From: an uncultured Prevotella sp.
Lineage (GTDB): Bacteria; Bacteroidota; Bacteroidia; Bacteroidales; Bacteroidaceae
Length of the DNA: 14,489 nucleotides
Direction of reading: 5' to 3'
Assembly: GCA_934281565.1 (NCBI GenBank)
Contig: CAKQXI010000046.1
Coordinates: 1 to 14,489, forward strand
Below, piece by piece: positions 6,779 to 13,583 of this stretch. Positions within the stretch are counted from its first letter, which is position 1; the number at the start of each line of letters is the position of its first letter. Below the pieces are notes generated by a model that was not told where the DNA came from, did no database searches, and saw only the letters and a list, made by a program, of their open reading frames with translations. The position numbers and the translations under genes were made by a program.

Positions 6779-7846
6779 ATGGAATTAGAATTAGAAGCAT
6801 TGAATCTTCCGAGTGATCAGGAACGCCCTTGTGTGATTGCTGGACCATGTTCAGCCGAGACAGAGGAGCAGGTAATGACAACCGCTAAGCAGTTGGCTGA
6901 AAAGGGATGCCATATGTTCCGTGCAGGTGTGTGGAAGCCTCGTACCAAACCGGGAGGCTTTGAGGGTAATGGTGAGAATGCCCTACCTTGGATGCAACAG
7001 GTTAAGAAAGAGACCGGTATGCTCACCGCTACTGAGGTGGCTACACCTGAGCATGTGGAACTTGCCTTGAAATATGGTATTGACATTCTTTGGGTGGGTG
7101 CTCGTACCTCCGCCAATCCATTTGCCATGCAAGCTCTTGCCGATAGTTTGAAAGGCGTAGATGTGCCTGTACTGGTCAAGAACCCTGTTAATCCAGACTT
7201 GGAGCTATGGATTGGTGCCTTGCAACGCATCAACCAAGCAGGTATCAAGAAGTTGGGTGCCATCCATCGTGGTTTCTCCAGCTATGACAAGAAGATTTAC
7301 CGTAATCTCCCAATGTGGCAGATACCTATTGAGTTGCATCGCCGTATTCCTCAGTTGCCTATCATCTGTGACCCCAGTCATATCGGTGGTCGTCGTGACT
7401 TGATAGCACCTCTTTGTCAGCAAGCCATGGACTTAGGCTTTGATGGTCTTATCGTGGAAAGCCATTGCCAGCCAGACGAGGCATGGAGTGATGCCAAGCA
7501 GCAGGTTACTCCTGATGTGCTTGACTATATCTTGAGCCTCCTTGTCGTGCGTGATGAGCATTATTCCACCGAGGGCTTGCACAGCTTGCGTGGGCAGATA
7601 GATGAGTTGGACAACCAGTTGATGGACCTCTTGGCAAAGCGTATGCGTGTATGTCGTGAGATTGGTACTTACAAGAAGGAGCACAATATGACAATCCTCC
7701 AGACCAATCGTTACAACGAGATCCTTGACAAGCGTGGCGCACAGGCTTCACTTTGTGGCATGAGTCCAGAGTTTGCAGCTCAAATCTTCGAACATATCCA
7801 TGAGGAGAGCGTAAGACAGCAGTTGGAGATATTGAACCAAAAGTAA
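6779..7846 (+). CDS. Bifunctional DAHP synthase (type I-beta)-chorismate mutase
   Basis: Residues ~1-255 are a KDO8P-synthase-like DAHP synthase: IAGPCSAE (20-27), KPRTKPGGFEG (53-63), WVGARTSANPF (105-115), KNPVNPD (134-140), the H163-R164 pair, DPSHIGGRR (198-206) and VESHCQPDEAWSD (226-238). C24, H201, E227 and D238 fit the metal ligands, with the family's usual 26- and 11-residue spacings. Residues ~265-350 are an AroQ-type chorismate mutase (LRGQIDELDNQLMDLLAKRM, then IGTYKKEHN). The enzyme joins the first shikimate-route step (PEP plus erythrose-4-phosphate) to chorismate-to-prephenate conversion. Fusion with a C-terminal mutase is known in Prevotella and Porphyromonas, where the mutase product prephenate is reported to inhibit the synthase. 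In Bacillus-type fusions the mutase is N-terminal. It supplies prephenate to the pheA and tyrA products encoded on either side. Confidence 0.95.
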   Translation: MELELEALNLPSDQERPCVIAGPCSAETEEQVMTTAKQLAEKGCHMFRAGVWKPRTKPGGFEGNGENALPWMQQVKKETGMLTATEVATPEHVELALKYGIDILWVGARTSANPFAMQALADSLKGVDVPVLVKNPVNPDLELWIGALQRINQAGIKKLGAIHRGFSSYDKKIYRNLPMWQIPIELHRRIPQLPIICDPSHIGGRRDLIAPLCQQAMDLGFDGLIVESHCQPDEAWSDAKQQVTPDVLDYILSLLVVRDEHYSTEGLHSLRGQIDELDNQLMDLLAKRMRVCREIGTYKKEHNMTILQTNRYNEILDKRGAQASLCGMSPEFAAQIFEHIHEESVRQQLEILNQK

Positions 7847-7855
7847 AATTAAGTG

Positions 7856-8013
7856 AAGAGTGAAGGATGTTGAATGTTAAATGTTGAATGTTGAATGTTG
7901 AATGTTGAATTAGGCTTGCGCCCTATTAACTATCAACTATTAACTATCAACTATAAACTATCAACTATTAACTATAAACTCTCAATTTTTCACTCTTAAC
8001 TTTTCACTATAAC
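7856..8013 (+). repeat. Heptanucleotide repeat array around a GC hairpin (locus 2)
   Basis: The gap before tyrA is again made of 7-nt units. Left: six units of TGTTGAA/TGTTAAA (7868-7909). Centre: GGC-TTGC-GCC (7913-7922). Right: CTATTAA, CTATCAA and CTATAAA units from 7923 to 7978, then looser units of the form CTNTNAN in the same register down to 8013, two bases before the tyrA ATG. A 9-nt perfect inverted pair, AAGAGTGAA (7856-7864) and TTCACTCTT (7989-7997), brackets the array. The first 28 nt of the right arm with its preceding GCC (7920-7947) are identical to 5475-5502 in locus 1. Confidence 0.85.
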
Positions 8014-8015
8014 AA

Positions 8016-8810
8016 ATGAGAATATTGATAATGGGAGCAGGCAAGATGGGAAGTTTCTTCATCGACCTGCTCAGTTTCGACCATGAGGTGGCTGTATATG
8101 AGAAAGATGCCAAGCGTCTTCGGTTCACCTACAACTGTTATCGCTTTACCAAGATGGAGGAAGTGGAAATGTTTCGTCCAGAATTGGTTATCAATGCGGT
8201 GACGGTAAAATATACGTTGCCAGCTTTCGAGGAAGTGTTGCCTCATCTATCGCACGACTGTATTATCAGCGACATCGCCAGTGTAAAGACAGGCTTGCAA
8301 GAGTTCTATGAAAAGAGTGGGTTCAGATATGTGAGCACTCACCCGATGTTTGGACCGACATTTGCCAATTTGAACCAGCTATCAGAGGAAAATGCGGTCA
8401 TCATCAAGGAGGGTGACTATATGGGCAAGATTTTCTTCAAGGACTTGTATCAGAAGCTGGGCTTGAGCTTGCACGAATACACCTTTGACGAACATGACCA
8501 GACGGTGGCTTACTCGCTGAGCATCCCATTTGTCAGTACATTCGCTTTTGCGGCTGTCATGAAACATCAAGATGCACCGGGTACAACGTTCAAGCGTCAT
8601 ATGCAGATAGCCAAGGGTGTGTTGAACGAGGATGATTATCTCTTGCAAGAAATCCTTTTCAATCCTTATACTTCGGGACAGGTGAGCCAGATACGTGCTG
8701 AGCTTGCCGAACTGATAGACATCATCGACCATAAGGATGCTAAACGCATGAAACAGTATTTGATGAAAATCAGAAATCATGTGAAAGAGGACATCGAAAT
8801 CATAAAATAA
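8016..8810 (+). CDS. tyrA: Prephenate dehydrogenase (TyrA family)
   Basis: Oxidative decarboxylation of prephenate to 4-hydroxyphenylpyruvate, the Tyr-specific step. The 264-residue protein starts with a Rossmann fold: RILIMGAGKMGSFF (2-15, GxGxxG) and acidic residue E29 near the end of strand 2, favouring NAD+ over NADP+. Later come SDIASVK (85-91) and STHPMFGP (107-114) with the expected active-site H109, then the all-helical dimer domain (HDQTVAYSLSIPF and on). There is no fused mutase and no C-terminal ACT domain, which makes it short for the family, so Tyr feedback by an ACT domain is not possible here. Arogenate use cannot be excluded. It is 169 nt after the DAHP synthase fusion across a repeat array, and 27 nt before the next gene. 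The start follows the usual Rossmann N-terminus. Confidence 0.92.
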   Translation: MRILIMGAGKMGSFFIDLLSFDHEVAVYEKDAKRLRFTYNCYRFTKMEEVEMFRPELVINAVTVKYTLPAFEEVLPHLSHDCIISDIASVKTGLQEFYEKSGFRYVSTHPMFGPTFANLNQLSEENAVIIKEGDYMGKIFFKDLYQKLGLSLHEYTFDEHDQTVAYSLSIPFVSTFAFAAVMKHQDAPGTTFKRHMQIAKGVLNEDDYLLQEILFNPYTSGQVSQIRAELAELIDIIDHKDAKRMKQYLMKIRNHVKEDIEIIK

Positions 8811-8837
8811 ACTTCTGGACGAAAAAGAGAGTAGCGA

Positions 8838-10208
8838 ATGAGTGAGATAACGACTGAACAACAGAGTGCATTCCAAGTGGTGAACGAGGGCTTTACCACC
8901 CGTGAGGCGATAGAAGAAGCAAAGAGGTGTCTTCATTGCAAGGTTCCACAATGTAGAAAGGGCTGTCCGATAGAGAACGACATCCCAGACTTCGTACATG
9001 AGCTGTCCATGGGTAACATGGGTGCGGCGATGGCAATCATCAATGCCAAGAGCAATCTGCCTGCTATCTGTGGACGTGTTTGCCCACATGAGAAGCAATG
9101 CCAAGGACATTGTGTGCTGGGTAAAAAGGGAACTCCGATACAAATAGGTAAGTTGGAGCAGTTTGTCGCCGACTTTGATACCAAGATGAACCTTTCTCGT
9201 GAACGACTGCCTCAAAAGACACGTGGCAAGGTTGCTGTCATTGGTTCTGGACCTGCAGGACTTACTGTGGCAGGTGATCTGTCTCGTCAAGGTTTCAATG
9301 TCACCATCTTCGAGGGACAGGCGGAACCAGGTGGTGTATTGATGTATGGCATCCCAGAGTATCGTTTGCCAAAGAAAGTGGTGAGAGACGAGATACATAA
9401 GATAGAGGCATTGGGTGTTCAGTTCGTAACCAACTGTATGGTAGGCGAGAACAGTGTCACTATCGATAGTCTTTTCCGTGCAGGATATGATGCCATCTTT
9501 ATGGGTACGGGAACCAGTGTCCCACAGAATATGGACAGTACTCCTGGCTCCAAGTTGCATGGTGTGAGCCAGAGCACTTATTTCTTGCATAACGTGAATG
9601 CCTTTAACGAAGGTGCCTTGACACGAGATATGGTGCCTCTGCGTGATGGCGAGAGAGTGGGCGTTATCGGTGGTGGAAATGTAGCCATGGATGCTGCCCG
9701 TACTGCTATCCGCTTAGGTGCTGATGTAACGGTGCTCTATCGTAAGACACAGGAGGAAATGCCTGCTATCCGAAGTGAGTACGAGGAAGCTGTCAAAGAG
9801 GGCGTGAAGTTTGAGTGGAAGACCACAGTGGAGGAATTTATCAAGGGCAAGAACGGTCGCTTGGGTAGCTGTCGCCTGAAGAATGAGGATGGTGAGCGTA
9901 TCGAGAAGTTCGACCGTATCTACTTGGCTATCGGAAGTCGCCCTGCCAATCGTATCGTCAGTACGACCGAAGGTATAGAGGTCGACGAGAAAGGTTATGT
10001 CAAAGTCGTGGAGCGTCCTTTTGGAATGACAACGCGCCGAGGTGTGTTTGCAGGAGGTGATGTGGTACACCGCCCTCAGACAGTGGTGTTGGCGATGAAA
10101 GCTGCTAAGGAGGTCGCCCAAGGCATTGCCCAGTATGTCGATGCCATCAAATTGCTTGAGGAAGCCAAGCGCATTGAGAAAGATGGCATTTCAGATGCCG
10201 TGGAATGA
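8838..10208 (+). CDS. gltD: GltD/NfnB-like NAD(P)H-dependent flavoprotein (glutamate synthase small-subunit family)
   Basis: The 456 residues carry an N-terminal iron-sulfur region with eight cysteines, C31-C34-C39-C43 and C78-C82-C88-C92, an FAD site VIGSGPAGLTVAG (134-146), an NAD(P)H site VIGGGNVAMDAARTA (276-290), and the C-terminal FAD motif GVFAGGDVV (402-410). This is the layout of the glutamate synthase beta subunit, which feeds electrons to GltB. Homologues also act as NfnB/SudA partners in ferredoxin:NADP+ oxidoreductase. No GltB or NfnA gene is in view. It follows tyrA by 27 nt and so is probably the last gene of the aromatic operon. A link through glutamate, the amino donor for the aminotransferase, is plausible but inferred. 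The gltD symbol reflects family, not proven role. After its stop only a weak 4-bp hairpin (10239-10251) is seen. Confidence 0.85.
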   Translation: MSEITTEQQSAFQVVNEGFTTREAIEEAKRCLHCKVPQCRKGCPIENDIPDFVHELSMGNMGAAMAIINAKSNLPAICGRVCPHEKQCQGHCVLGKKGTPIQIGKLEQFVADFDTKMNLSRERLPQKTRGKVAVIGSGPAGLTVAGDLSRQGFNVTIFEGQAEPGGVLMYGIPEYRLPKKVVRDEIHKIEALGVQFVTNCMVGENSVTIDSLFRAGYDAIFMGTGTSVPQNMDSTPGSKLHGVSQSTYFLHNVNAFNEGALTRDMVPLRDGERVGVIGGGNVAMDAARTAIRLGADVTVLYRKTQEEMPAIRSEYEEAVKEGVKFEWKTTVEEFIKGKNGRLGSCRLKNEDGERIEKFDRIYLAIGSRPANRIVSTTEGIEVDEKGYVKVVERPFGMTTRRGVFAGGDVVHRPQTVVLAMKAAKEVAQGIAQYVDAIKLLEEAKRIEKDGISDAVE

Positions 10209-10250
10209 AAGTTTAAATTCCTTTAATTCCGTTAAATTACCTCGAAAAGG

Positions 10251-10282
10251 TTTGGCGGTATGGGGCTATATGCTTATTTTTG
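10251..10282 (+). promoter_or_regulatory. Predicted promoter of the small secreted protein gene
   Basis: TTTG at 10251-10254, a 20-nt spacer, TATTTTTG at 10275-10282: a perfect -33/-7 match. It predicts a start near 10289, only ~17 nt before the ATG. A hairpin TTGCTT (10280-10285) with AAGCAA (10290-10295) overlaps the -7 box and start point. Confidence 0.6.
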
Positions 10283-10305
10283 CTTAAAAAAGCAAGCGTA
10301 AGGTT

Positions 10306-10893
10306 ATGAAGAAATATTTTATACTGTTGATAGGGCTCGTTTCCTTTGTGATGATGGCAAGGGCACAGAAAACGTGTGTCATTGCCTCGGCGGAGAACCA
10401 TGTGCCTATTCGTGAGGCTCTGATCCATACCGACAACAACCATTGGGCACGTACCGACTATCGAGGGTATTTTACGATAAAGTATCAGTTTGACAGTGCC
10501 ACGGTGAGCAAGCCAGGTTTTGTCAAGACCACTATCTATCTGGAGAATCTTCCAGACACGGTATTTATGTTGCCGGAGTCTAAGCAGATAGGTGAGGTGA
10601 CGATATGGGGAAAGGACCAACAGCACATTCGTGACTTGGAAAAGAGTGTTCAGCAACAGGTGGACTCGGACGGTCCTCGCGGCAATAATTCCCTGCTGTC
10701 AGGCAATTTCTTGGGGTGGCTCGATAGGCAAGGCAACCGAGATCGCAAGCACTTGAAGAAAGCTCGCAAGATATTCGGTGAGCTGGATAAGAAAGACCCG
10801 ATAGTGGAGGCATACGAGCGAGCTACGGGCAAGAAAGTGTTGCACAATCCTATGGGTGATGTGCAGAAGCCAGAGGAAGAAAAGGAAGAATAA
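10306..10893 (+). CDS. Secreted protein of unknown function with carboxypeptidase-regulatory-like beta domain
   Basis: I do not recognise this 195-residue protein as a named family. It starts with a clear signal peptide (MKKYFILLIGLVSFVMMARA, cleavage after A20). Residues ~21-100 resemble the small beta-sandwich found at the start of TonB-dependent receptors and related Bacteroidetes proteins: an opening beta strand, REALIHTDN, a TDYRGYFTIKY turn (50-60) and ATVSKPGFVKTTIYL, ending with IGEVTIWG (95-102). In receptors, a plug and barrel would follow; here there is none. Instead residues ~105-195 are charged and probably helical (RDRKHLKKARKIFGELDKK), ending in an acidic EEEKEE tail. It has no lipobox. 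It lies between the aromatic cluster and ffh with its own promoter. A periplasmic location is inferred. Confidence 0.8.
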   Translation: MKKYFILLIGLVSFVMMARAQKTCVIASAENHVPIREALIHTDNNHWARTDYRGYFTIKYQFDSATVSKPGFVKTTIYLENLPDTVFMLPESKQIGEVTIWGKDQQHIRDLEKSVQQQVDSDGPRGNNSLLSGNFLGWLDRQGNRDRKHLKKARKIFGELDKKDPIVEAYERATGKKVLHNPMGDVQKPEEEKEE

Positions 10894-10969
10894 CGTTAAA
10901 TTTTTCAAAGTGCTGTGGGTACGGATTAATTTTCTTGTATGACTTTACATATTTTAAAAGAAAAATGAT

Positions 10970-10977
10970 TATCTTTG
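10970..10977 (+). promoter_or_regulatory. -7 box upstream of ffh
   Basis: TATCTTTG fits TAnnTTTG perfectly and is followed by TAC. It lies 25 nt before the ffh ATG. The -33 position is poor (TTTA 22 nt upstream). A 7-nt inverted pair TTTTCTT (10930-10936) and AAGAAAA (10958-10964) sits just upstream and could be an operator or chance in A/T-rich DNA. Confidence 0.55.
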
Positions 10978-11002
10978 TACCCAAAATAATAAGAATAATA
11001 AC

Positions 11003-12343
11003 ATGTTTGAGAATTTAAGTGATAGACTGGAACGCTCTTTCAAGATACTGAAAGGTGAGGGTAAGATAACCGAAATCAATGTGGCGGAGACGATGAAGGA
11101 TGTTCGTCGCGCCTTGCTTGATGCCGATGTCAACTATAAGGTTGCCAAGGACTTTACCAATAAGGTAAAGGAAAAAGCATTGGGCATGAATGTACTCACG
11201 GCAGTCAAGCCTGGACAGTTGATGGTGAAGTTGGTTCACGATGAGTTGGCTGAACTGATGGGTGGCGAAGAAGCTCCATTGAAGTTAGAGAGCCATCCTG
11301 CCATTATCCTCATGAGTGGTTTGCAAGGTTCTGGTAAGACTACTTTCAGTGGAAAACTTGCTAACATGTTGAAGGGTAAGAAAGGTAAGAAACCGTTGCT
11401 CGTGGCGTGTGACGTATATCGTCCAGCAGCCATTGACCAGTTGAAGGTGGTAGGCGAGCAAGTAGGTGTACCAGTATATAGTGAGCCAGACAACAAGGAT
11501 GTGTGTGCCATCGCCGACCACGCTATCCAGCAGGCAAAGACCAATGGCAATGATGTGGTCATCGTCGATACCGCAGGTCGATTGGCAATAGATGAACAGA
11601 TGATGAGTGAGATTAGCAATCTCAAGAATCATTTGAACCCAGATGAGACACTTTTCGTTGTTGATTCGATGACAGGACAGGATGCTGTCAATACGGCAAA
11701 GGAGTTCAATGACCGTCTGGATTTCAATGGTGTGGTTCTCACCAAGTTGGATGGTGACACTCGTGGTGGTGCTGCCTTGAGTATCCGCACTGTGGTGACC
11801 AAGCCTATCAAGTTCATCGGTACTGGTGAAAAGATGGAAGCTATTGATGTGTTCCATCCTGCTCGTATGGCAGACCGTATCCTCGGTATGGGTGATGTCG
11901 TTTCTCTCGTAGAGCGTGCTCAGGAACAGTTTGATTTGGAAGAAGCTAAGAAACTGGAGAAGAAGATTCGCAAGAATCAGTTTGACTTCAACGACTTCCT
12001 CAATCAGATTGGGCAGATCAAGAAGATGGGTAACTTGAAAGACTTGGCAAGTATGTTACCAGGCGTTGGTAAAGCCATCCGTGATGTAGATATTCCAGAG
12101 GATGCTTTCAAGGGTGTTGAGGCTATCATCTTGAGTATGACTCCAAAGGAACGTTCTAATCCGGGTATCTTGAATACCAGCCGCCGTCAGCGTATCGCCA
12201 AGGGTTCTGGTACTTCAATCCAAGAGGTGAACAAGCTCATCAAGCAGTTTGAACAGACTCGCAAGATGATGCAGATGATGACTGGCAACAAGATGGCGTC
12301 TATGATGAGTAGAATGAAAGGAATGCCAGGAATGGGGAGGTAG
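11003..12343 (+). CDS. ffh: Signal recognition particle GTPase Ffh (SRP54)
   Basis: Binds signal sequences of nascent membrane proteins together with SRP RNA and delivers ribosomes to FtsY. The 446 residues show the helical N domain (1-~90, including the AL[LD]xADVNYKVAKDF stretch), the G domain with P-loop GLQGSGKTT (106-114), DVYRPAAIDQL (137-147), DTAGRL (189-194), TKLDGDTRGGAALS (247-260) and GTGEK (273-277), and a Met-rich M domain (~325-446) with the RNA-binding part NPGILNTSRRQRIAKGSGTS (386-405) and a tail MSRMKGMPGMG. Length and motifs are standard. Its gene is followed by folD at 47 nt, across heptamer repeats, so the two may form one transcript. No SRP RNA gene was seen near it. 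Confidence 0.98.
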   Translation: MFENLSDRLERSFKILKGEGKITEINVAETMKDVRRALLDADVNYKVAKDFTNKVKEKALGMNVLTAVKPGQLMVKLVHDELAELMGGEEAPLKLESHPAIILMSGLQGSGKTTFSGKLANMLKGKKGKKPLLVACDVYRPAAIDQLKVVGEQVGVPVYSEPDNKDVCAIADHAIQQAKTNGNDVVIVDTAGRLAIDEQMMSEISNLKNHLNPDETLFVVDSMTGQDAVNTAKEFNDRLDFNGVVLTKLDGDTRGGAALSIRTVVTKPIKFIGTGEKMEAIDVFHPARMADRILGMGDVVSLVERAQEQFDLEEAKKLEKKIRKNQFDFNDFLNQIGQIKKMGNLKDLASMLPGVGKAIRDVDIPEDAFKGVEAIILSMTPKERSNPGILNTSRRQRIAKGSGTSIQEVNKLIKQFEQTRKMMQMMTGNKMASMMSRMKGMPGMGR

Positions 12344-12350
12344 ATTTTAA

Positions 12351-12385
12351 CATTCAACATTCAACACTCAACATTCAACATTTAA
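12351..12385 (+). repeat. Heptanucleotide repeats upstream of folD (locus 3)
   Basis: Five units in register, CATTCAA, CATTCAA, CACTCAA, CATTCAA, CATTTAA, fill almost the whole 47-nt gap between ffh and folD, ending 5 nt before the ATG. The unit is the reverse complement of the TTGAATG phase of the left arm at locus 2, so the same heptamer family occurs here in opposite orientation and without the GC core or a partner arm. Confidence 0.8.
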
Positions 12386-12390
12386 AAAAG

Positions 12391-13269
12391 ATGCAGTTAA
12401 TAGATGGAAAGGCAACAGCCACGGCAATCAAGGCACAAATAGCCGATGAGGTGAAGCAGATTATCGCCAATGGTGGTAAGCAACCACATCTGGTGGCAGT
12501 CTTGGTGGGGCATGATGGCGGTAGTGAGACATACGTAAAGAACAAGGTAATCTCTTGTGAGCAGTGTGGCTTCAAGTCTACGCTTATCCGATATGAGGAA
12601 GATGTGACGGAAGCAGAGCTGTTGGCTTGTGTCGACAAGCTGAACAAAGATGAGGATGTAGACGGTTTTATTGTCCAGTTGCCTTTGCCCAAGCATATTG
12701 ATGAACAGAAAATCATCATGGCTATCGATTATCGTAAGGATGTAGATGGGTTCCATCCTATCAATGTGGGCAGAATGGCGATAGGCTTGCCTTGTTTCAT
12801 ATCTGCCACACCACTGGGTATCCTAACGCTCTTGCAGCATTACCAGATACCTACGAGCGGTAAGAAATGTGTCATCCTTGGACGAAGCAATATCGTGGGA
12901 AAGCCAATGGCGCAGCTCATGATGCAAAAGCAATATGGCGATGCCACGGTTACGGTATGCCACTCCCATTCGGCTAACCTCAAAGAAGAATGTCGTGAGG
13001 CGGACATTATCATTGCAGCCATCGGAAAGCCAAACTTTGTGACTGCCGATATGGTGAAAGAGAGTGCCGTAGTCATTGATGTAGGTACGACACGTGTACC
13101 AGATGCCACAAGAAAGAGCGGTTTCCGATTGAATGGAGATGTCAAGTTTGATGAAGTGGCAGAGAAATGCTCTTATATAACGCCAGTGCCAGGAGGAGTT
13201 GGTCCGATGACCATCTGTTCACTGATGAAGAACACGCTGGCGGCAGGAAAGAAAGAATATTACAAGTAA
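12391..13269 (+). CDS. folD: Bifunctional methylenetetrahydrofolate dehydrogenase/cyclohydrolase FolD
   Basis: Interconverts 5,10-methylene-, methenyl- and 10-formyl-tetrahydrofolate, supplying one-carbon units for purines, fMet and other uses. The 292-residue length is typical. Visible motifs are the catalytic pair Y48...K52 in SETYVKNK, VQLPLP (95-100, with Q96), KDVDGFHPINVG (116-127, with D119), ATPLGIL (139-145), the Rossmann site ILGRSNIVGKPMA (162-174), and the C-terminal PVPGGVGPMT (265-274). All residues expected for both activities are present. It lies 47 nt after ffh on the same strand and is closed by a strong terminator 43 nt after its stop. Confidence 0.97.
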   Translation: MQLIDGKATATAIKAQIADEVKQIIANGGKQPHLVAVLVGHDGGSETYVKNKVISCEQCGFKSTLIRYEEDVTEAELLACVDKLNKDEDVDGFIVQLPLPKHIDEQKIIMAIDYRKDVDGFHPINVGRMAIGLPCFISATPLGILTLLQHYQIPTSGKKCVILGRSNIVGKPMAQLMMQKQYGDATVTVCHSHSANLKEECREADIIIAAIGKPNFVTADMVKESAVVIDVGTTRVPDATRKSGFRLNGDVKFDEVAEKCSYITPVPGGVGPMTICSLMKNTLAAGKKEYYK

Positions 13270-13311
13270 GCTTAACAGTATACTTGATTTTTTATAACTC
13301 TCTAATTTGGC

Positions 13312-13348
13312 GGGCTGGGTGCAGTGATTGCACTCAGCCCTGTTTTTT
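13312..13348 (+). terminator. Strong intrinsic terminator after folD
   Basis: A 12-bp stem with one G-U pair: GGGCTGGGTGCA at 13312-13323 against TGCACTCAGCCC at 13329-13340, loop GTGAT, then TG and six Ts (13343-13348). It closes the ffh-folD unit. The stretch 13349-13467 that follows is A/T-rich and shows nothing else I can assign. Confidence 0.9.
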
Positions 13349-13467
13349 CACCTTTATATATAAGAGAGAATTTCATGATAGAGACTTCAAAAAATAGTTC
13401 AAAAAAGCATTTCTGTGGGTGATTTTACCAGTTTTGTGCTATAAAACTCAAAATTTTAGCAAAAAGA

Positions 13468-13499
13468 TTTGGTAGTTAAGTTTTTTTTTTATTACTTTG
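13468..13499 (+). promoter_or_regulatory. Promoter of the OmpA-family gene
   Basis: TTTG at 13468-13471, 20 nt including a run of ten Ts (13481-13490), then TTACTTTG at 13492-13499, one mismatch from TAnnTTTG and followed by CA. It predicts a start near 13506. The poly-T run in the spacer may add curvature or vary in length by slippage. Confidence 0.65.
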
Positions 13500-13505
13500 C
13501 ACCCG

Positions 13506-13583
13506 AAATCTAAAAGTGTGCAATAAAAATGTGCATTTTGGTAAACGAAAATAATTTAATTTAATAATTAATTTTAGAGAGAC
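13506..13583 (+). promoter_or_regulatory. A/T-rich 5' untranslated leader of the OmpA-family gene
   Basis: About 78 nt of A/T-rich leader. It holds one hairpin, AAAATG (13526-13531) with CATTTT (13534-13539), and then an almost unpaired AATTTAATTTAATAATTAAT-type stretch ending in AGAGAGAC before the ATG. Open A/U-rich leaders of this kind suit strong translation in Bacteroidetes. The function is inferred. Confidence 0.4.

Noticed and set aside
6192..6881. A 229-codon minus-strand open frame across the aminotransferase and DAHP synthase start
   Set aside because: Overlaps two confident genes on the other strand and has no motif or plausible promoter.
7856..7997. Invertible DNA switch bounded by the 9-nt inverted repeats
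   Set aside because: The repeats are short, there is no nearby recombinase gene, and the segment contains no promoter to invert. They are more likely part of the RNA stem.
8382..9590. A 402-codon open frame on the minus strand across tyrA and gltD
   Set aside because: It lies fully opposite two well-supported genes, shows no recognisable domain, and has a composition typical of an antisense shadow (many His, Thr, Leu).
10894..11002. SRP RNA gene next to ffh
   Set aside because: The gap is 109 nt, A/T-rich, and lacks the conserved tetraloop hairpin of SRP RNA.
12344..12390. A folate riboswitch before folD
   Set aside because: The gap is only 47 nt and consists almost entirely of heptamer repeats.
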